Origin: Asticcacaulis sp. UBA2476
GTDB taxonomy: Bacteria > Pseudomonadota > Alphaproteobacteria > Caulobacterales > Caulobacteraceae
DNA length: 54,955 nucleotides
Assembly (NCBI GenBank): GCA_002342035.1
Contig: DDPE01000095.1
Coordinates: forward strand, 1-54,955
Direction: 5' to 3'
A program made the position numbers and the translations under genes. A model generated the notes under the pieces. That model made no database searches and was not told the origin of the DNA. It saw only the letters and a list, made by a program, of their open reading frames with translations. Below are positions 1 to 9,618 of this stretch, in pieces (the first letter of the stretch is position 1; the number at the start of each line of letters is the position of its first letter).

Positions 1-43
1 TCAACCTTGGCAAGGTTGCGCTCTACCGCTGAGCTACGCCCGC
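1..43 (-). tRNA. tRNA-Gly (GCC anticodon), 5' part
   Basis: The minus strand reads acceptor 5' arm GCGGGCG, a D-arm GCTC...GAGC, and an anticodon stem CAACC/GGTTG enclosing the loop TTGCCAA, so the anticodon is GCC (glycine). The window starts inside the gene, so the variable region, T-arm and 3' acceptor strand are missing. The cloverleaf half that is visible has perfect stems. Confidence 0.93.
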
Positions 44-176
44 TCATCTGCGCGGTCATGTTCATGTCCGCCGAAGAGGTGCGCCTTATAGACATTAAGC
101 CCTTGGCCTTGCAAGCCCTCTTTTTGAAAAAATCCGATTTTTCCACATGGTTTGCGCCACATGGTTTGCAAACGGC

Positions 177-593
177 TTAAGTGAGCACGATCCACGCCAC
201 GCGGGTCATCAGTATCACAACCCCGGCAAAGTTGATCACAAACACCATACCGCGCAGAGGCACATTGCGGGTCAGGGTCTGCACCACCGTATGGACCACG
301 CGCCCGAACAGAAACAGCCACGCCGCCGCCACATCGATCAGCGCGACCTGACCCGACAGATAGATAAACAGACCGGCAAACAGCGCAAATAGCGGCAGTT
401 CAAACTGGTTCGACAGGTTGCGGGCGACGCGCAGTGAACGCTCAGGATCGGCGCCGGCGCGGATGAAATCAGCGATGCGCACCTCGCCCTTGGCGACCGC
501 CGACTGGCGCTCAATCGTCAGCCAGACATAGAGCAGCGCCACCCAACCGAAATGGGCCAGAAATGCCAGAATAAACACCTGATCGAGCGTCAT
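177..593 (-). CDS. MAPEG family membrane protein
   Basis: This 138-residue protein has four hydrophobic helices and the MAPEG signature region in its first half (an ARN-x-x-NQFE-x-P motif near residues 57-66, then FALFAG). MAPEG proteins are membrane proteins related to microsomal glutathione transferases and eicosanoid enzymes; small alphaproteobacterial members have no assigned substrate. The start ATG overlaps the stop of the upstream moeB-type gene by four bases (ATGA), so the two are probably cotranscribed and translationally coupled. The family call is firm; the substrate is unknown. Confidence 0.85.
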   Translation of the reverse strand: MTLDQVFILAFLAHFGWVALLYVWLTIERQSAVAKGEVRIADFIRAGADPERSLRVARNLSNQFELPLFALFAGLFIYLSGQVALIDVAAAWLFLFGRVVHTVVQTLTRNVPLRGMVFVINFAGVVILMTRVAWIVLT

Positions 594-1336
594 ATGCCCC
601 CCTTAACCGCACAGACCGGACAGTAAGGCTCAGCCGGAATACGGATGGTGCGGCTTTCCCCCGACAGGCCGTCATAGATCAGCAACCGCCCCGTCAAGGC
701 CTTACCCGCGCCGGTGATCAGTTTCACCACCTCTAACGCCGCCATCGACCCCATGACTCCGGCCAGAGCCCCCACGACCCCTACCCGTTCGCAGGTTTCC
801 GCATCGGGGGGAATGTCCGGCACAAAGCACTGATAGCAGGGCCTGCCGGTAAAGGTCGCCACCTGCCCGCTCCAGCGCCCAAGGGCTGCCGACACCAGCG
901 GTTTATTCAGCTCAACGCATATCCGGTTGACCAGAAAGCGCGTCTCGAAATTATCGCAGCCATCCAGCACGATGTCGTAAGCGCCGATGATTTCCGCCGC
1001 ATTATCTTCAGTCAGCCGCACCGGATGAGTGATGCACGCCACATGCGGATTGAGGCCTTCCAGACGCGCCTGGGCCTGCCCGGCCTTTGAGGCCCCGACA
1101 TCGGAGGTCGCATAAAGCACCTGCCGCTGAAGGTTTGAGACCGACACCTCATCATCATCCAGCAGCCCAAGCGTCCCCACGCCTGCCGCCGCCAGATAAA
1201 GCGCTGCCGGTGAGCCTATGCCGCCCATGCCGACTAAGAGCACCTTAGCCCCCTTAAGGCGCATCTGGCCCATGCCGCCGATTTCCTTCAGCACGATATG
1301 GCGGGCGTAGCGGTCGAGTTCGTCATCGTTGAGCAT
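590..1336 (-). CDS. moeB: MoeB/ThiF-family adenylyltransferase (sulfur-carrier activating enzyme)
   Basis: At 248 residues it has the size and layout of the E1-like enzymes that adenylate the C-terminus of MoaD or ThiS. The nucleotide-binding loop GMGGIG lies at residues 36-41, the Arg/Lys-containing segment NLQRQ at 68-72, and DGCDNFETR at 125-133. Two zinc-binding pairs, C167-x2-C170 and C239-x2-C242, are intact, and C182 (ETCERVG) sits where the catalytic-loop cysteine is expected. There is no rhodanese domain. MoeB (molybdopterin) and ThiF (thiamine) cannot be separated by sequence alone, and neither partner gene is adjacent. It is divergent from hslV. Confidence 0.85.
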   Translation of the reverse strand: MLNDDELDRYARHIVLKEIGGMGQMRLKGAKVLLVGMGGIGSPAALYLAAAGVGTLGLLDDDEVSVSNLQRQVLYATSDVGASKAGQAQARLEGLNPHVACITHPVRLTEDNAAEIIGAYDIVLDGCDNFETRFLVNRICVELNKPLVSAALGRWSGQVATFTGRPCYQCFVPDIPPDAETCERVGVVGALAGVMGSMAALEVVKLITGAGKALTGRLLIYDGLSGESRTIRIPAEPYCPVCAVKGGI

Positions 1337-1366
1337 TTAAACGAAATGGCACTTTTTTTTAGATTT

Positions 1367-1413
1367 GTCGCGCATTTGGGTCCAAAAACCGCTGGACACT
1401 TTTTGGAATGCGC
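1367..1413 (+). repeat. Dispersed palindromic repeat, family 1, copy A
   Basis: The copy starts with GTCGCGCATT, then TCCAAAAA, an 11-base spacer CCGCTGGACAC, TTTTTGGA and finally AATGCGC. The two arm pairs (GCGCATT/AATGCGC and TCCAAAAA/TTTTTGGA) would form an imperfect hairpin of about 15 pairs. It lies between divergent moeB and hslV. Three further copies with the same conserved spacer are at 7522-7567, 9552-9591 and 12335-12382. Confidence 0.8.
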
Positions 1414-1458
1414 TTAGGCCCCTTGAACTACAACCCCAAAACCGCCAAGTAAGACAAC

Positions 1459-2016
1459 ATGAGCGAACACAATTCCCCGTTTCCGAACTGGCATGGCACC
1501 ACCATAGTCGCCGTGCGCCAAAACAATAAGACCGTGATCGCCGGTGACGGTCAGGTCTCCATGGGCCCAACCATCGTCAAGGGTGGCGCGCGCAAGGTGC
1601 GCACGCTGGCGGGTGGTAAGGTGCTGGCCGGATTTGCGGGGGCGACGGCGGATGCCTTTACCCTGCTGGAGCGGCTGGAGGCCAAGCTTGAGCTTTACCC
1701 CGACCAGTTGGCGCGGGCTTGCGTGGATCTGGCCAAGGATTGGCGCACGGATCGTTATCTACGCAGGCTTGAGGCCATGCTGCTGGTGGCCGATAAGAAC
1801 CATATCCTGACCGTGACCGGCGTCGGCGACGTGCTGGAACCCGAAGACGGCGTGGCGGCGATTGGCTCCGGCGGCACCTATGCCCTGTCGGCGGCACGCG
1901 CTTTGCTGGAGTACGAACAGGACGCCGAAACCATCGCCCGCAAGGCCATGAAAATTGCCTCCTCCATCTGTGTCTACACCAATGATCATTTGACGCTGGA
2001 GATTCTGAACCCGTGA
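1459..2016 (+). CDS. hslV: HslV, proteolytic subunit of the HslUV (ClpQY) protease
   Basis: HslV is the threonine-protease core of the ATP-dependent HslUV complex in the cytoplasm; HslU unfolds substrates into it. The 185-residue protein carries the N-terminal WHGTTIVAVR segment, in which T14 becomes the N-terminal nucleophile after removal of a 13-residue propeptide. AGDGQVSMG and the IGSGGTYALSAARAL segment are the other family landmarks. It precedes a GNAT gene (four-base GTGA overlap) and hslU, an arrangement that suggests one operon. Upstream is palindromic repeat copy A. No strong Shine-Dalgarno sequence is visible before the ATG. Confidence 0.97.
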   Translation: MSEHNSPFPNWHGTTIVAVRQNNKTVIAGDGQVSMGPTIVKGGARKVRTLAGGKVLAGFAGATADAFTLLERLEAKLELYPDQLARACVDLAKDWRTDRYLRRLEAMLLVADKNHILTVTGVGDVLEPEDGVAAIGSGGTYALSAARALLEYEQDAETIARKAMKIASSICVYTNDHLTLEILNP

Positions 2017-2537
2017 TCTCCTTTCGCGCGCTCACCGATAATGATGCCGGATTGCTGCTGTTGTGGATGGCCTCACCGCACGTCCAAAAGTGGTGGCTGA
2101 GCGATTGCCAGACCGCCGAAGACGGCGTTGAGGATGCCCTGGCCTATATTGGAGCCGCCAATGCGACGGCCTTCATCATCACCTGGAACGATCAGCCGAT
2201 CGGCTATTTCCAGTGCTATGAATGTAATCCGGACCATGAGCCGGACAGCCCGTGCTTTAGCGAAAATCCCAAGGGGACATTTTTGTTCGATATGTTCATC
2301 GGGGACGCCTCACACCTCGGTGACGGCTTAGGGGCAAAAGTGCTCAGCAAAGCCGCATACGGCCTGTTTTATAAGGGCGCTCAGTGCCTGCGTGCCGCCC
2401 CCCATGCGACCAATATCGCCGCCGTCAAATCGTGTGAACGCGCAGGCTTTACCGCCACCGACCACACCCGCGCCAATGGGCTGGTGCTGATGGTGCGGGC
2501 GCGTGATGTGGCGCCCGACGCTGTGAAATCGGCCTGA
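2013..2537 (+). CDS. GNAT family N-acetyltransferase
   Basis: The 174-residue protein resembles the AAC(6')-like branch of GNAT acetyltransferases: WMASPHVQKWW near the N-terminus, FDMFIGD, then GDGLGAKVLS as the acetyl-CoA pyrophosphate-binding loop, and AAPHATNIAAVKSCERAGF toward the end. The gene begins at a GTG overlapping the hslV stop codon (GTGA), so it is translationally coupled to hslV. Its location between hslV and hslU suggests shared expression, not necessarily shared function. The acceptor substrate cannot be told; aminoglycoside resistance should not be assumed. Confidence 0.85.
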   Translation: MISFRALTDNDAGLLLLWMASPHVQKWWLSDCQTAEDGVEDALAYIGAANATAFIITWNDQPIGYFQCYECNPDHEPDSPCFSENPKGTFLFDMFIGDASHLGDGLGAKVLSKAAYGLFYKGAQCLRAAPHATNIAAVKSCERAGFTATDHTRANGLVLMVRARDVAPDAVKSA

Positions 2538-2571
2538 ACCGACCCGCTATCCCCAATTGGACTTTGAATTC

Positions 2572-3873
2572 ATGTCTCATACCTTTTCCCCGCGCGAAAT
2601 TGTTTCTGAACTGGACCGCTATATCATCGGCCATAACGACGCCAAGAAAGCCGTGGCCGTGGCGCTGCGCAACCGCTGGCGCCGCAAGCAGACCTCAGAT
2701 GACATCCGCGATGAGATCACCCCGAAAAACATCCTGATGATCGGGCCGACCGGCGTGGGTAAGACCGAAATCGCCCGTCGTCTGGCCAAGCTGGCCAACG
2801 CGCCGTTCATTAAGGTCGAAGCCACCAAGTTCACCGAAGTCGGCTATGTCGGGCGCGATGTCGATCAGATTGTCCGCGATCTGGTCGAAGCCGCCATGCT
2901 GATGGTGCGCGAGAAAAACCGCGCCGGCGTGCGCGCCAAGGCCGAGGCCGCCGCCGAAGAACGCCTGCTCGACGGGCTGGTCGGGGCCGGATCATCGCCT
3001 GCCACCCGCGATAGTTTCCGTAAACGGCTGCGGGCCGGTGAACTGGACGATAAGGACATTGAGATCAGCGTCAACGAAAGCGCCTCCCCCATCGGCGTGT
3101 TTGAAATTCCGGGCCAGCCGGGCGGCAATTTCAACATCGGCGAAATGCTTTCCAAGGCCATGGGTAATAAGCAAAAAACCGTGCGCCTGACGGTCAAGGC
3201 CGCCCAGCCGATCCTGCTGTCCGAAGAAAGTGATAAGCTGCTGGATCAGGAATCGGTGACGGCAGAGGCTTTGAGCCTGGCCGAAAACGAAGGCATTGTC
3301 TTCCTTGATGAAATTGACAAGGTGGCGTCTAAAAGTGAGCGCGGCGGCGCCGATGTGTCGCGTGAGGGGGTGCAACGCGACCTGCTGCCGCTGATCGAAG
3401 GCACGACGGTGTCGACCAAGCATGGCCCGGTCAAGACTGACCATATTCTGTTTATTGCGTCGGGCGCGTTTCATGTCGCCAAGCCCTCGGATCTGCTGCC
3501 GGAACTTCAGGGCCGTCTGCCGATCCGCGTCGAGCTTAAGGCCCTTACCCAGGATGATTTTCGCCGGATTTTGTCTGAGCCCGAAGCCAATCTGATCAAG
3601 CAAAATCAAGCCCTCATGCAAACCGAAGGCGTCGATCTGCAATTTGATGACGGCGCGATCGCCGAGATGGCCGCCGCCGCGGCGCAAGTGAACGCCAAGG
3701 TCGAAAACATTGGCGCGCGTAGGCTTCATACCGTAATTGAAAAGGTCATGGAGGACATTTCCTTCACGGCCTCAGATAAGTCAGGCCAGACCATCCTGAT
3801 CGACGAAGCCTATGTCAAGGAACGCCTGGGTGATATCGCCGGGGATGCAGATTTGAGCAGGTATATCCTATAG
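2572..3873 (+). CDS. hslU: HslU, ATPase/unfoldase subunit of HslUV
   Basis: HslU is a AAA+ unfoldase that docks on HslV. From the ATG chosen here the protein has 433 residues and starts MSHTFSPREIVSELDRYIIG, the normal family N-terminus; an in-frame TTG 15 bases upstream would add only five residues. Walker A is GPTGVGKTE at residues 58-66 and Walker B is IVFLDEIDK near 245; the intermediate I-domain and the C-terminal sensor-2 segment GARRLHTVIEKVMEDISF are present. The C-terminus ends in YIL, as needed for insertion into HslV. It closes the hslV operon and is followed by a hairpin with a T-run. Confidence 0.97.
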   Translation: MSHTFSPREIVSELDRYIIGHNDAKKAVAVALRNRWRRKQTSDDIRDEITPKNILMIGPTGVGKTEIARRLAKLANAPFIKVEATKFTEVGYVGRDVDQIVRDLVEAAMLMVREKNRAGVRAKAEAAAEERLLDGLVGAGSSPATRDSFRKRLRAGELDDKDIEISVNESASPIGVFEIPGQPGGNFNIGEMLSKAMGNKQKTVRLTVKAAQPILLSEESDKLLDQESVTAEALSLAENEGIVFLDEIDKVASKSERGGADVSREGVQRDLLPLIEGTTVSTKHGPVKTDHILFIASGAFHVAKPSDLLPELQGRLPIRVELKALTQDDFRRILSEPEANLIKQNQALMQTEGVDLQFDDGAIAEMAAAAAQVNAKVENIGARRLHTVIEKVMEDISFTASDKSGQTILIDEAYVKERLGDIAGDADLSRYIL

Positions 3874-3900
3874 CCGGATCAGGTTAGGTTCCGGTTTTTT
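3874..3900 (+). terminator. Probable Rho-independent terminator after hslU
   Basis: A short hairpin CCGGA...TCCGG is followed directly by TTTTTT. It starts just after the hslU stop and overlaps the 3' end of the convergent small gene. The stem is only five pairs, so efficiency is uncertain. Confidence 0.55.
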
Positions 3901-4156
3901 CCTGCACATAGCCATCATAATGCTGTGTCAGGAACTCGCGGAACTGCCCGACCAGATGGTCGATATGCTTATCGCGTTCGGCGGCCATTTGCTCAAGCGG
4001 CAGGCTTTGCGAGACCATGAAGGCGTTATAACGGGCGGCGGCGTGGCTCATAGCAATGGCGACCAGTTCATAGTCGGCGTCCTTGCTGTGGGCATTGGCC
4101 AGATCAATGTGGCCAGAGGCCATTTTGACGAAAAGTTCCTGATTATTATCCGACAT
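3884..4156 (-). CDS. Small conserved protein, DUF3144-like
   Basis: This 90-residue soluble, acidic, helical protein has the pattern of the uncharacterised DUF3144 family: an N-terminal helix ending in IDLAN, a central MSHAAARYNAF segment (residues 36-46), and a C-terminal FREFLTQHYDGYV. The assignment is from recalled family features and was not searched. It is convergent with hslU and lies 36 bases downstream of, and on the same strand as, a low-molecular-weight phosphatase gene, so the two may be cotranscribed. No function is known for the family. Confidence 0.7.
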   Translation of the reverse strand: MSDNNQELFVKMASGHIDLANAHSKDADYELVAIAMSHAAARYNAFMVSQSLPLEQMAAERDKHIDHLVGQFREFLTQHYDGYVQEKTGT

Positions 4157-4192
4157 GTTACGCCCTGCGATCTATTATGATTGATATTGATC

Positions 4193-4672
4193 TTATGTGG
4201 CGGTGAAATCCGGGTCTGTCAATTGTTTAAGCAGGGCGATGCTGGCGTCTTCACACAGACCATAAACCGTCTCGAAATCCTTTGGCCCGCCATAATAGGG
4301 ATCAGGGACATCCTTGCGCAGACCCAAGGCCTGCTCCAGATAAAGCCCGACGCGGGCTTTTGATCCGGTGGTCTGCAACCGGCGGATATCGCTTAGATTT
4401 TGCTTATCAAGCCCCAGGATCAGATCGAACCTGTCGAAATCCTCACGCACCAGTTTACGCGCACATTGATCATGGATGGCTATGCCATAACGGGCCGCCA
4501 CGGCAATCGAGCGCTTATCGGGCGCGGCCCCAATGTGCCAGCCACCGGTGCCAGCGGAATCAATGACAAAATGGTCGCTCAAACCGGCTTCGGCAACCTT
4601 GTGCCGGAACACGCCCTCCGCCAGCGGTGAGCGGCAGATATTGCCAAGACAGACGAATAAAACCGAGATCAT
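4193..4672 (-). CDS. Low-molecular-weight protein tyrosine phosphatase
   Basis: The N-terminal active-site loop CLGNICRS (C8 nucleophile, R14) matches C-x5-R-S of class II protein tyrosine phosphatases, and the general-acid motif DPYYGG is near residue 121. At 159 residues it has the usual family length. Such enzymes dephosphorylate tyrosine kinases or low-molecular-weight phosphate esters; bacterial members often act with exopolysaccharide kinases, but no such kinase is nearby. ArsC-type reductases share the fold but lack this exact set of motifs. The DUF3144-like gene follows on the same strand. Confidence 0.92.
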   Translation of the reverse strand: MISVLFVCLGNICRSPLAEGVFRHKVAEAGLSDHFVIDSAGTGGWHIGAAPDKRSIAVAARYGIAIHDQCARKLVREDFDRFDLILGLDKQNLSDIRRLQTTGSKARVGLYLEQALGLRKDVPDPYYGGPKDFETVYGLCEDASIALLKQLTDPDFTAT

Positions 4673-4731
4673 CTAAAGGTTATAAGCGTTGCCTCGTGGC
4701 GGAATCAATCTATTAATGGGACGAACATAGG

Positions 4732-5079
4732 ATGAACGCCATGTCTCTGCCCTTACCCGAATTGGAGAGCTTTATTGATAGGCTTAAAGCCATATCGGAT
4801 CGCTATGGCCGGGTATATGGTGTTGATCGCGCAGGCGACTGGCATATCCTGAAACTTCAGGAGGAGATGGGCGAACTTACCCAAAGCTATCTGGCCATGA
4901 CGGGCCGATCGCGGCGCGATGAAGCGACCGCACGGCACGATGTAGCGATGGAAATGGCCGATGTCATGTGCATGCTGCTGCTGATGGCGCGGGCTGAAAA
5001 CATAGACATCAATGCCGCCATTACCGAAAAATGGCTTAAATGGGAAACCGTGATGGCTGAGGAAAGTCACGATGCCTGA
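4732..5079 (+). CDS. MazG-like nucleotide pyrophosphohydrolase
   Basis: The 115-residue helical protein has the metal-binding pattern of all-alpha NTP pyrophosphohydrolases: LQEEMGELTQ (E-E-x-x-E) near residue 44 and MEMADVM (E-x-x-D) near 79. Such single-domain MazG-like enzymes hydrolyse nucleoside triphosphates or house-clean non-canonical nucleotides. An alternative ATG at 4741 lies eight bases after an AGGA sequence and may be the true start. The stop overlaps the start of nth by eight bases; the pairing of a nucleotide-pool cleaner with a base-excision-repair enzyme is suggestive, though that is inference. Confidence 0.85.
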   Translation: MNAMSLPLPELESFIDRLKAISDRYGRVYGVDRAGDWHILKLQEEMGELTQSYLAMTGRSRRDEATARHDVAMEMADVMCMLLLMARAENIDINAAITEKWLKWETVMAEESHDA

Positions 5080-5716
5080 TCCCCGCCTGCCAGATCCCCG
5101 CTTAATCGTAAAACTGTTTACGCGTTTTGAGGCCGATAAGCCCGACCCCAAGACCGAGCTTGATTTCATCAATCCCTATACGCTGGTGGTCGCGGTCGCC
5201 CTGTCAGCCCAGACCACCGATAAGGCGGTCAATAAAGCCACCAAACCGTTGTTTGACCTGGCCTATAATCCGTTCGATATGTTGGCCCTGGGCGAAGAAA
5301 AGCTGTCGGCCATGATCGCCTCGATCGGGCTTTATCGCACCAAGGCGAAAAACGTCATTAAGCTGTCGCAGATCCTGATCGATAGCTATGGCGGGCAGGT
5401 GCCGCTCAATCGCGATGCCCTGATGGCCCTGCCAGGTGTGGGCCGTAAGACCGCCAGTGTTGTGCTGAATGAGCTCAATATCGAACCGGCCATTGCGGTT
5501 GATACCCATGTCTACCGCGTATCGCACCGCTTAGGGATTGCCGACGCCACCACGCCCGATAAGGTCGAGGCCCAACTCATGGCGATTATTCCGCAAAAGT
5601 GGCTGACGCGCGCCCATCATTGGCTGATCCTGCACGGACGCTACACCTGCGTGGCGCGTAAACCCATGTGTGAGAATTGTATCGTTGCTGATTTATGTCC
5701 GAAAATCGGGGTTTAG
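5072..5716 (+). CDS. nth: Endonuclease III (DNA glycosylase/AP lyase)
   Basis: Nth removes oxidised pyrimidines and cuts abasic sites in base excision repair. The 214-residue protein shows the helix-hairpin-helix motif LPGVGRKTASV with the catalytic lysine in it, the catalytic aspartate in AVDTHVYRVSHRLG, and a complete C-terminal 4Fe-4S loop with cysteine spacing 6-2-5 (C-VARKPM-C-EN-C-IVADL-C). The start overlaps the preceding MazG-like gene. Its stop codon overlaps the stop of a small convergent gene by three bases. Confidence 0.96.
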   Translation: MPDPRLPDPRLIVKLFTRFEADKPDPKTELDFINPYTLVVAVALSAQTTDKAVNKATKPLFDLAYNPFDMLALGEEKLSAMIASIGLYRTKAKNVIKLSQILIDSYGGQVPLNRDALMALPGVGRKTASVVLNELNIEPAIAVDTHVYRVSHRLGIADATTPDKVEAQLMAIIPQKWLTRAHHWLILHGRYTCVARKPMCENCIVADLCPKIGV

Positions 5717-5889
5717 CGGCAAATGCCCGAAGTGACGACGGTGTCCTGAGTGACCGACACACAGTCATTGGCCGACATTTTCACCAGCGTGCGCCCCACC
5801 GAAAAGCCCACCAGAACCAGCACCGCCAGAAGAAAAATCATGGCGTAAATGTTTACCGGTTTGGTTTCGTCTGTCCTGAATAACGCCAT
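5713..5889 (-). CDS. Small single-pass membrane protein (58 residues)
   Basis: This short open frame starts with ATG five bases after a strong GGAGG ribosome-binding site and encodes 58 residues: a polar N-terminus (MALFRTDETKP), one hydrophobic helix (IYAMIFLLAVLVLVGFSVG, about residues 14-32), and a C-terminal tail with two cysteines (NDC...GIC). The tail is probably extracytoplasmic. No known family was recognised. A perfect 20-base palindrome lies about 60 bases upstream of its start codon, suggesting its own regulated promoter. Strong RBS, sensible topology and close packing against nth support a real gene. Confidence 0.75.
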   Translation of the reverse strand: MALFRTDETKPVNIYAMIFLLAVLVLVGFSVGRTLVKMSANDCVSVTQDTVVTSGICR

Positions 5890-5948
5890 GGAACCCTCCC
5901 CAAAAAACGCCTGCAGCGCGAGTGAAATGAGCGCGGAAATTACGTCGA

Positions 5949-5968
5949 ATGTTTACAATTGTAAACAT
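5949..5968. promoter_or_regulatory. Perfect 20-base palindrome, candidate operator
   Basis: ATGTTTACAATTGTAAACAT is a perfect inverted repeat containing TACA-AT-TGTA, which matches the TACAnnTGTA core bound by BlaI/MecI/CopY-family repressors. It lies in the 143-base gap between the GNAT gene (its 3' end) and the small membrane-protein gene, in the expected promoter area of the latter. No BlaI-type regulator is in the window, so the cognate protein is unknown. Confidence 0.6.
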
Positions 5969-6032
5969 AAGTTTAACGCAAATCCGGTCACGGCTCAATA
6001 ACAGTCACGTGAGGCAAGGCGTCGCATAGGGT

Positions 6033-6551
6033 TTAAGCTGGCCGTAAACGCTCGAAAACGCTGGCAATTTCGCCGTGATAGGTCACATCATGACGATAGC
6101 GAAAGCCTGCCTTACGGGCCAGTTTCCGCGACGCTTCATTGTCATGGCTGATCATGCACAGGGTGCGCTCCAGCGACAGATCGCCATCGGCCAGATCCAG
6201 CACCGCGTTCACCGCCTCCCGAGCATAGCCATGACCGTGATGCGCCGGATCGAGGCCCCAGCCCATCTCCGGGGCGTCAAAGACGGGCTCTATATCGCGC
6301 ATATAGTTGAAAATCCCGACACTGCCGATCCAGTTGCCGCCGTCTTTCAATCTTATAGACCAGTTGCCATAGCCAAAGACCTGCCAGTGGCCGATGTCGC
6401 GCAACAGCCGCATCCACACCTCCTCCGGCGTCAGGGGGCGGCGCGTGATGTCGCGCACGAAATCCTCATTGCGCCACAGGGTGCATAACGGCTCGAAATC
6501 ATCCGCCGTCATGGGCATCAAAATCAAGCGCGCGGTTTCAATCCGGTTCAC
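6033..6551 (-). CDS. GNAT acetyltransferase of the RimJ/RimL type
   Basis: The 172-residue protein begins MNRIETARLILMPM, typical of the Acetyltransf_3 (RimJ/RimL-like) branch, and has PEMGWGLDPAHHGHGYAREAV as the acetyl-CoA binding region, followed by the ASRKLARKAGFRY segment. Related enzymes acetylate N-terminal amino groups of ribosomal proteins or small molecules; the substrate here is not predictable. Its start overlaps the stop of the creatininase-family gene by four bases, so it is the second gene of that operon. Confidence 0.88.
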   Translation of the reverse strand: MNRIETARLILMPMTADDFEPLCTLWRNEDFVRDITRRPLTPEEVWMRLLRDIGHWQVFGYGNWSIRLKDGGNWIGSVGIFNYMRDIEPVFDAPEMGWGLDPAHHGHGYAREAVNAVLDLADGDLSLERTLCMISHDNEASRKLARKAGFRYRHDVTYHGEIASVFERLRPA

Positions 6552-7324
6552 GTCGCAACCTTTGGCGGCACGGACTCAGTGCTGAAACGGGCAATGTCTT
6601 TAAGCAGGCTTATCGCGGCAGCATCGATCAGTTGCTGGCCTTTTTCGATGCTGGCCAGCGTCGGGTCGGAGCCAATCCGGCCATCGGGAAAGCGCGCACG
6701 ATAGTCGGCGGCTTCGCGGATCGGGCCGGTCGGCGCGATTTTCGGTTCCGGCACGACATCGCGCACCTGATCCGGATAGGCGGCATAGGTAATGGCGATT
6801 TCGGACGGGGTAGCGTGGCTGCCGTGGCCAGTAGGGAACATGACCGAACACATCTTGGCGATGCCTGCCAGATCCCACCAGTTGGTCAGTTTCAGCGCAA
6901 ACGGGCAAGCTTCACCGCGATAAGAATAGCGCGAATAGATCTCCGAAAAGGTCGCCTCAATAGTAGCGATATTGCCGCCGTGACCGTTGAGGAAATAGAT
7001 GCGCTCAAACCCGTGCCGCGCCAGCGACATCACCCAGTCCTCAATCGCCGCCATAAAGGTCGAAGGCCTGAGCGAAATCGTCCCCGCAAAGCCGAGATGA
7101 TGCTGGGCCATGCCGATATTAAAGGTCGGGGCGATCAGAACCGGCTCACCCTGTTCAGCCGCCAGTTTTTCAGCAGCATGGGCGATGATTTCCGGACACA
7201 ACCAGTCCGTGCCCAGAAGGCCGGTCGGGCCGTGCTGTTCATTGGAGCCGATGGGAATAATCACGGTTTTAGACGCACTCAAAAACCGTTCGATTTCCGG
7301 CCAGGTCGATACATGCAGGATCAT
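6548..7324 (-). CDS. Creatininase family (creatinine amidohydrolase-like) protein
   Basis: The 258-residue protein has the metal-binding landmarks of the creatininase fold: PIGSNEQHGP (Glu and His ligands) at about residues 24-33, GTDWLCP at 38-44, FLNGHGGN near 112, and a late GHGSHATPSE. Family members include creatininase, FAPy deformylases of riboflavin and deazaflavin synthesis, and the mycofactocin peptidase MftE, so the substrate is open. The GNAT gene overlaps its 3' end. It is divergent from acs across a 267-base gap that holds palindromic repeat copy D. Confidence 0.85.
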   Translation of the reverse strand: MILHVSTWPEIERFLSASKTVIIPIGSNEQHGPTGLLGTDWLCPEIIAHAAEKLAAEQGEPVLIAPTFNIGMAQHHLGFAGTISLRPSTFMAAIEDWVMSLARHGFERIYFLNGHGGNIATIEATFSEIYSRYSYRGEACPFALKLTNWWDLAGIAKMCSVMFPTGHGSHATPSEIAITYAAYPDQVRDVVPEPKIAPTGPIREAADYRARFPDGRIGSDPTLASIEKGQQLIDAAAISLLKDIARFSTESVPPKVAT

Positions 7325-7521
7325 ATCAGCTACTCTTTAGTCATTACCGCACAGCCCTTGATGAACAGATGGCGGTACCTGACGGAATTTGCGACAGTTT
7401 GGGCCTGGAAAGCTAATGTTTTTTTGCGTTTTTTAACATTGGTTCTCTCGACTCTGCCCCAATTTCATCCCATGTTCCGGGTGAAAATAAGACGCAGGCT
7501 GTTAAACCTGTGCCATGCCAA

Positions 7522-7567
7522 GTGCATTCCAAAAAGTGTGATGCGGTTTTTGGATAAAATGCACGTC
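7522..7567 (-). repeat. Dispersed palindromic repeat, family 1, copy D
   Basis: In reverse orientation this copy reads GACGTGCATT, then TCCAAAAA, CCGCATCACAC, TTTTTGGA, AATGCAC. Arm pairs GTGCATT/AATGCAC and TCCAAAAA/TTTTTGGA are perfect. Compensating changes relative to copy A (GCGC to GTGC matched by GCAC) keep the stem paired. It sits just upstream of acs. Confidence 0.8.
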
Positions 7568-7591
7568 AAAAACAGTTAAGGAACGCCACAG

Positions 7592-9541
<1,950 letters not shown>

Positions 9542-9551
9542 CTTATTTATT

Positions 9552-9591
9552 GTCGCGCATTCTATCCGATAACCGCTTCACACTTATCGGA
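9552..9591 (+). repeat. Dispersed palindromic repeat, family 1, copy B (outer arm eroded)
   Basis: The copy begins GTCGCGCATT and has a perfect inner stem TCCGATAA/TTATCGGA around the conserved spacer CCGCTTCACAC, but the right outer arm is degraded (AACGGAG instead of AATGCGC). It lies between the convergent ends of acs and the trypsin-fold gene, where the hairpin might also affect 3' ends. Confidence 0.75.
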
Positions 9592-9618
9592 AACGGAGTT
9601 CGGCGAAGCCAATGCGCT

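Noticed and set aside
143..169. Direct repeat CCACATGGTTTGC twice, one base apart, near the tRNA
   Set aside because: Clear in sequence, but too short and isolated to assign a function; not an attachment site since no integrase or second copy was seen.
1..177. Integration site at the tRNA-Gly gene
   Set aside because: Only the 5' part of the tRNA is visible and no integrase or repeated tRNA 3' end is present in the window.
2013..2537. Aminoglycoside resistance gene
   Set aside because: The GNAT protein resembles the AAC(6') branch but sits in a housekeeping operon; resistance cannot be inferred.
2992..3729. A 245-codon minus-strand frame inside hslU
   Set aside because: Shadow of hslU; no recognisable protein features.
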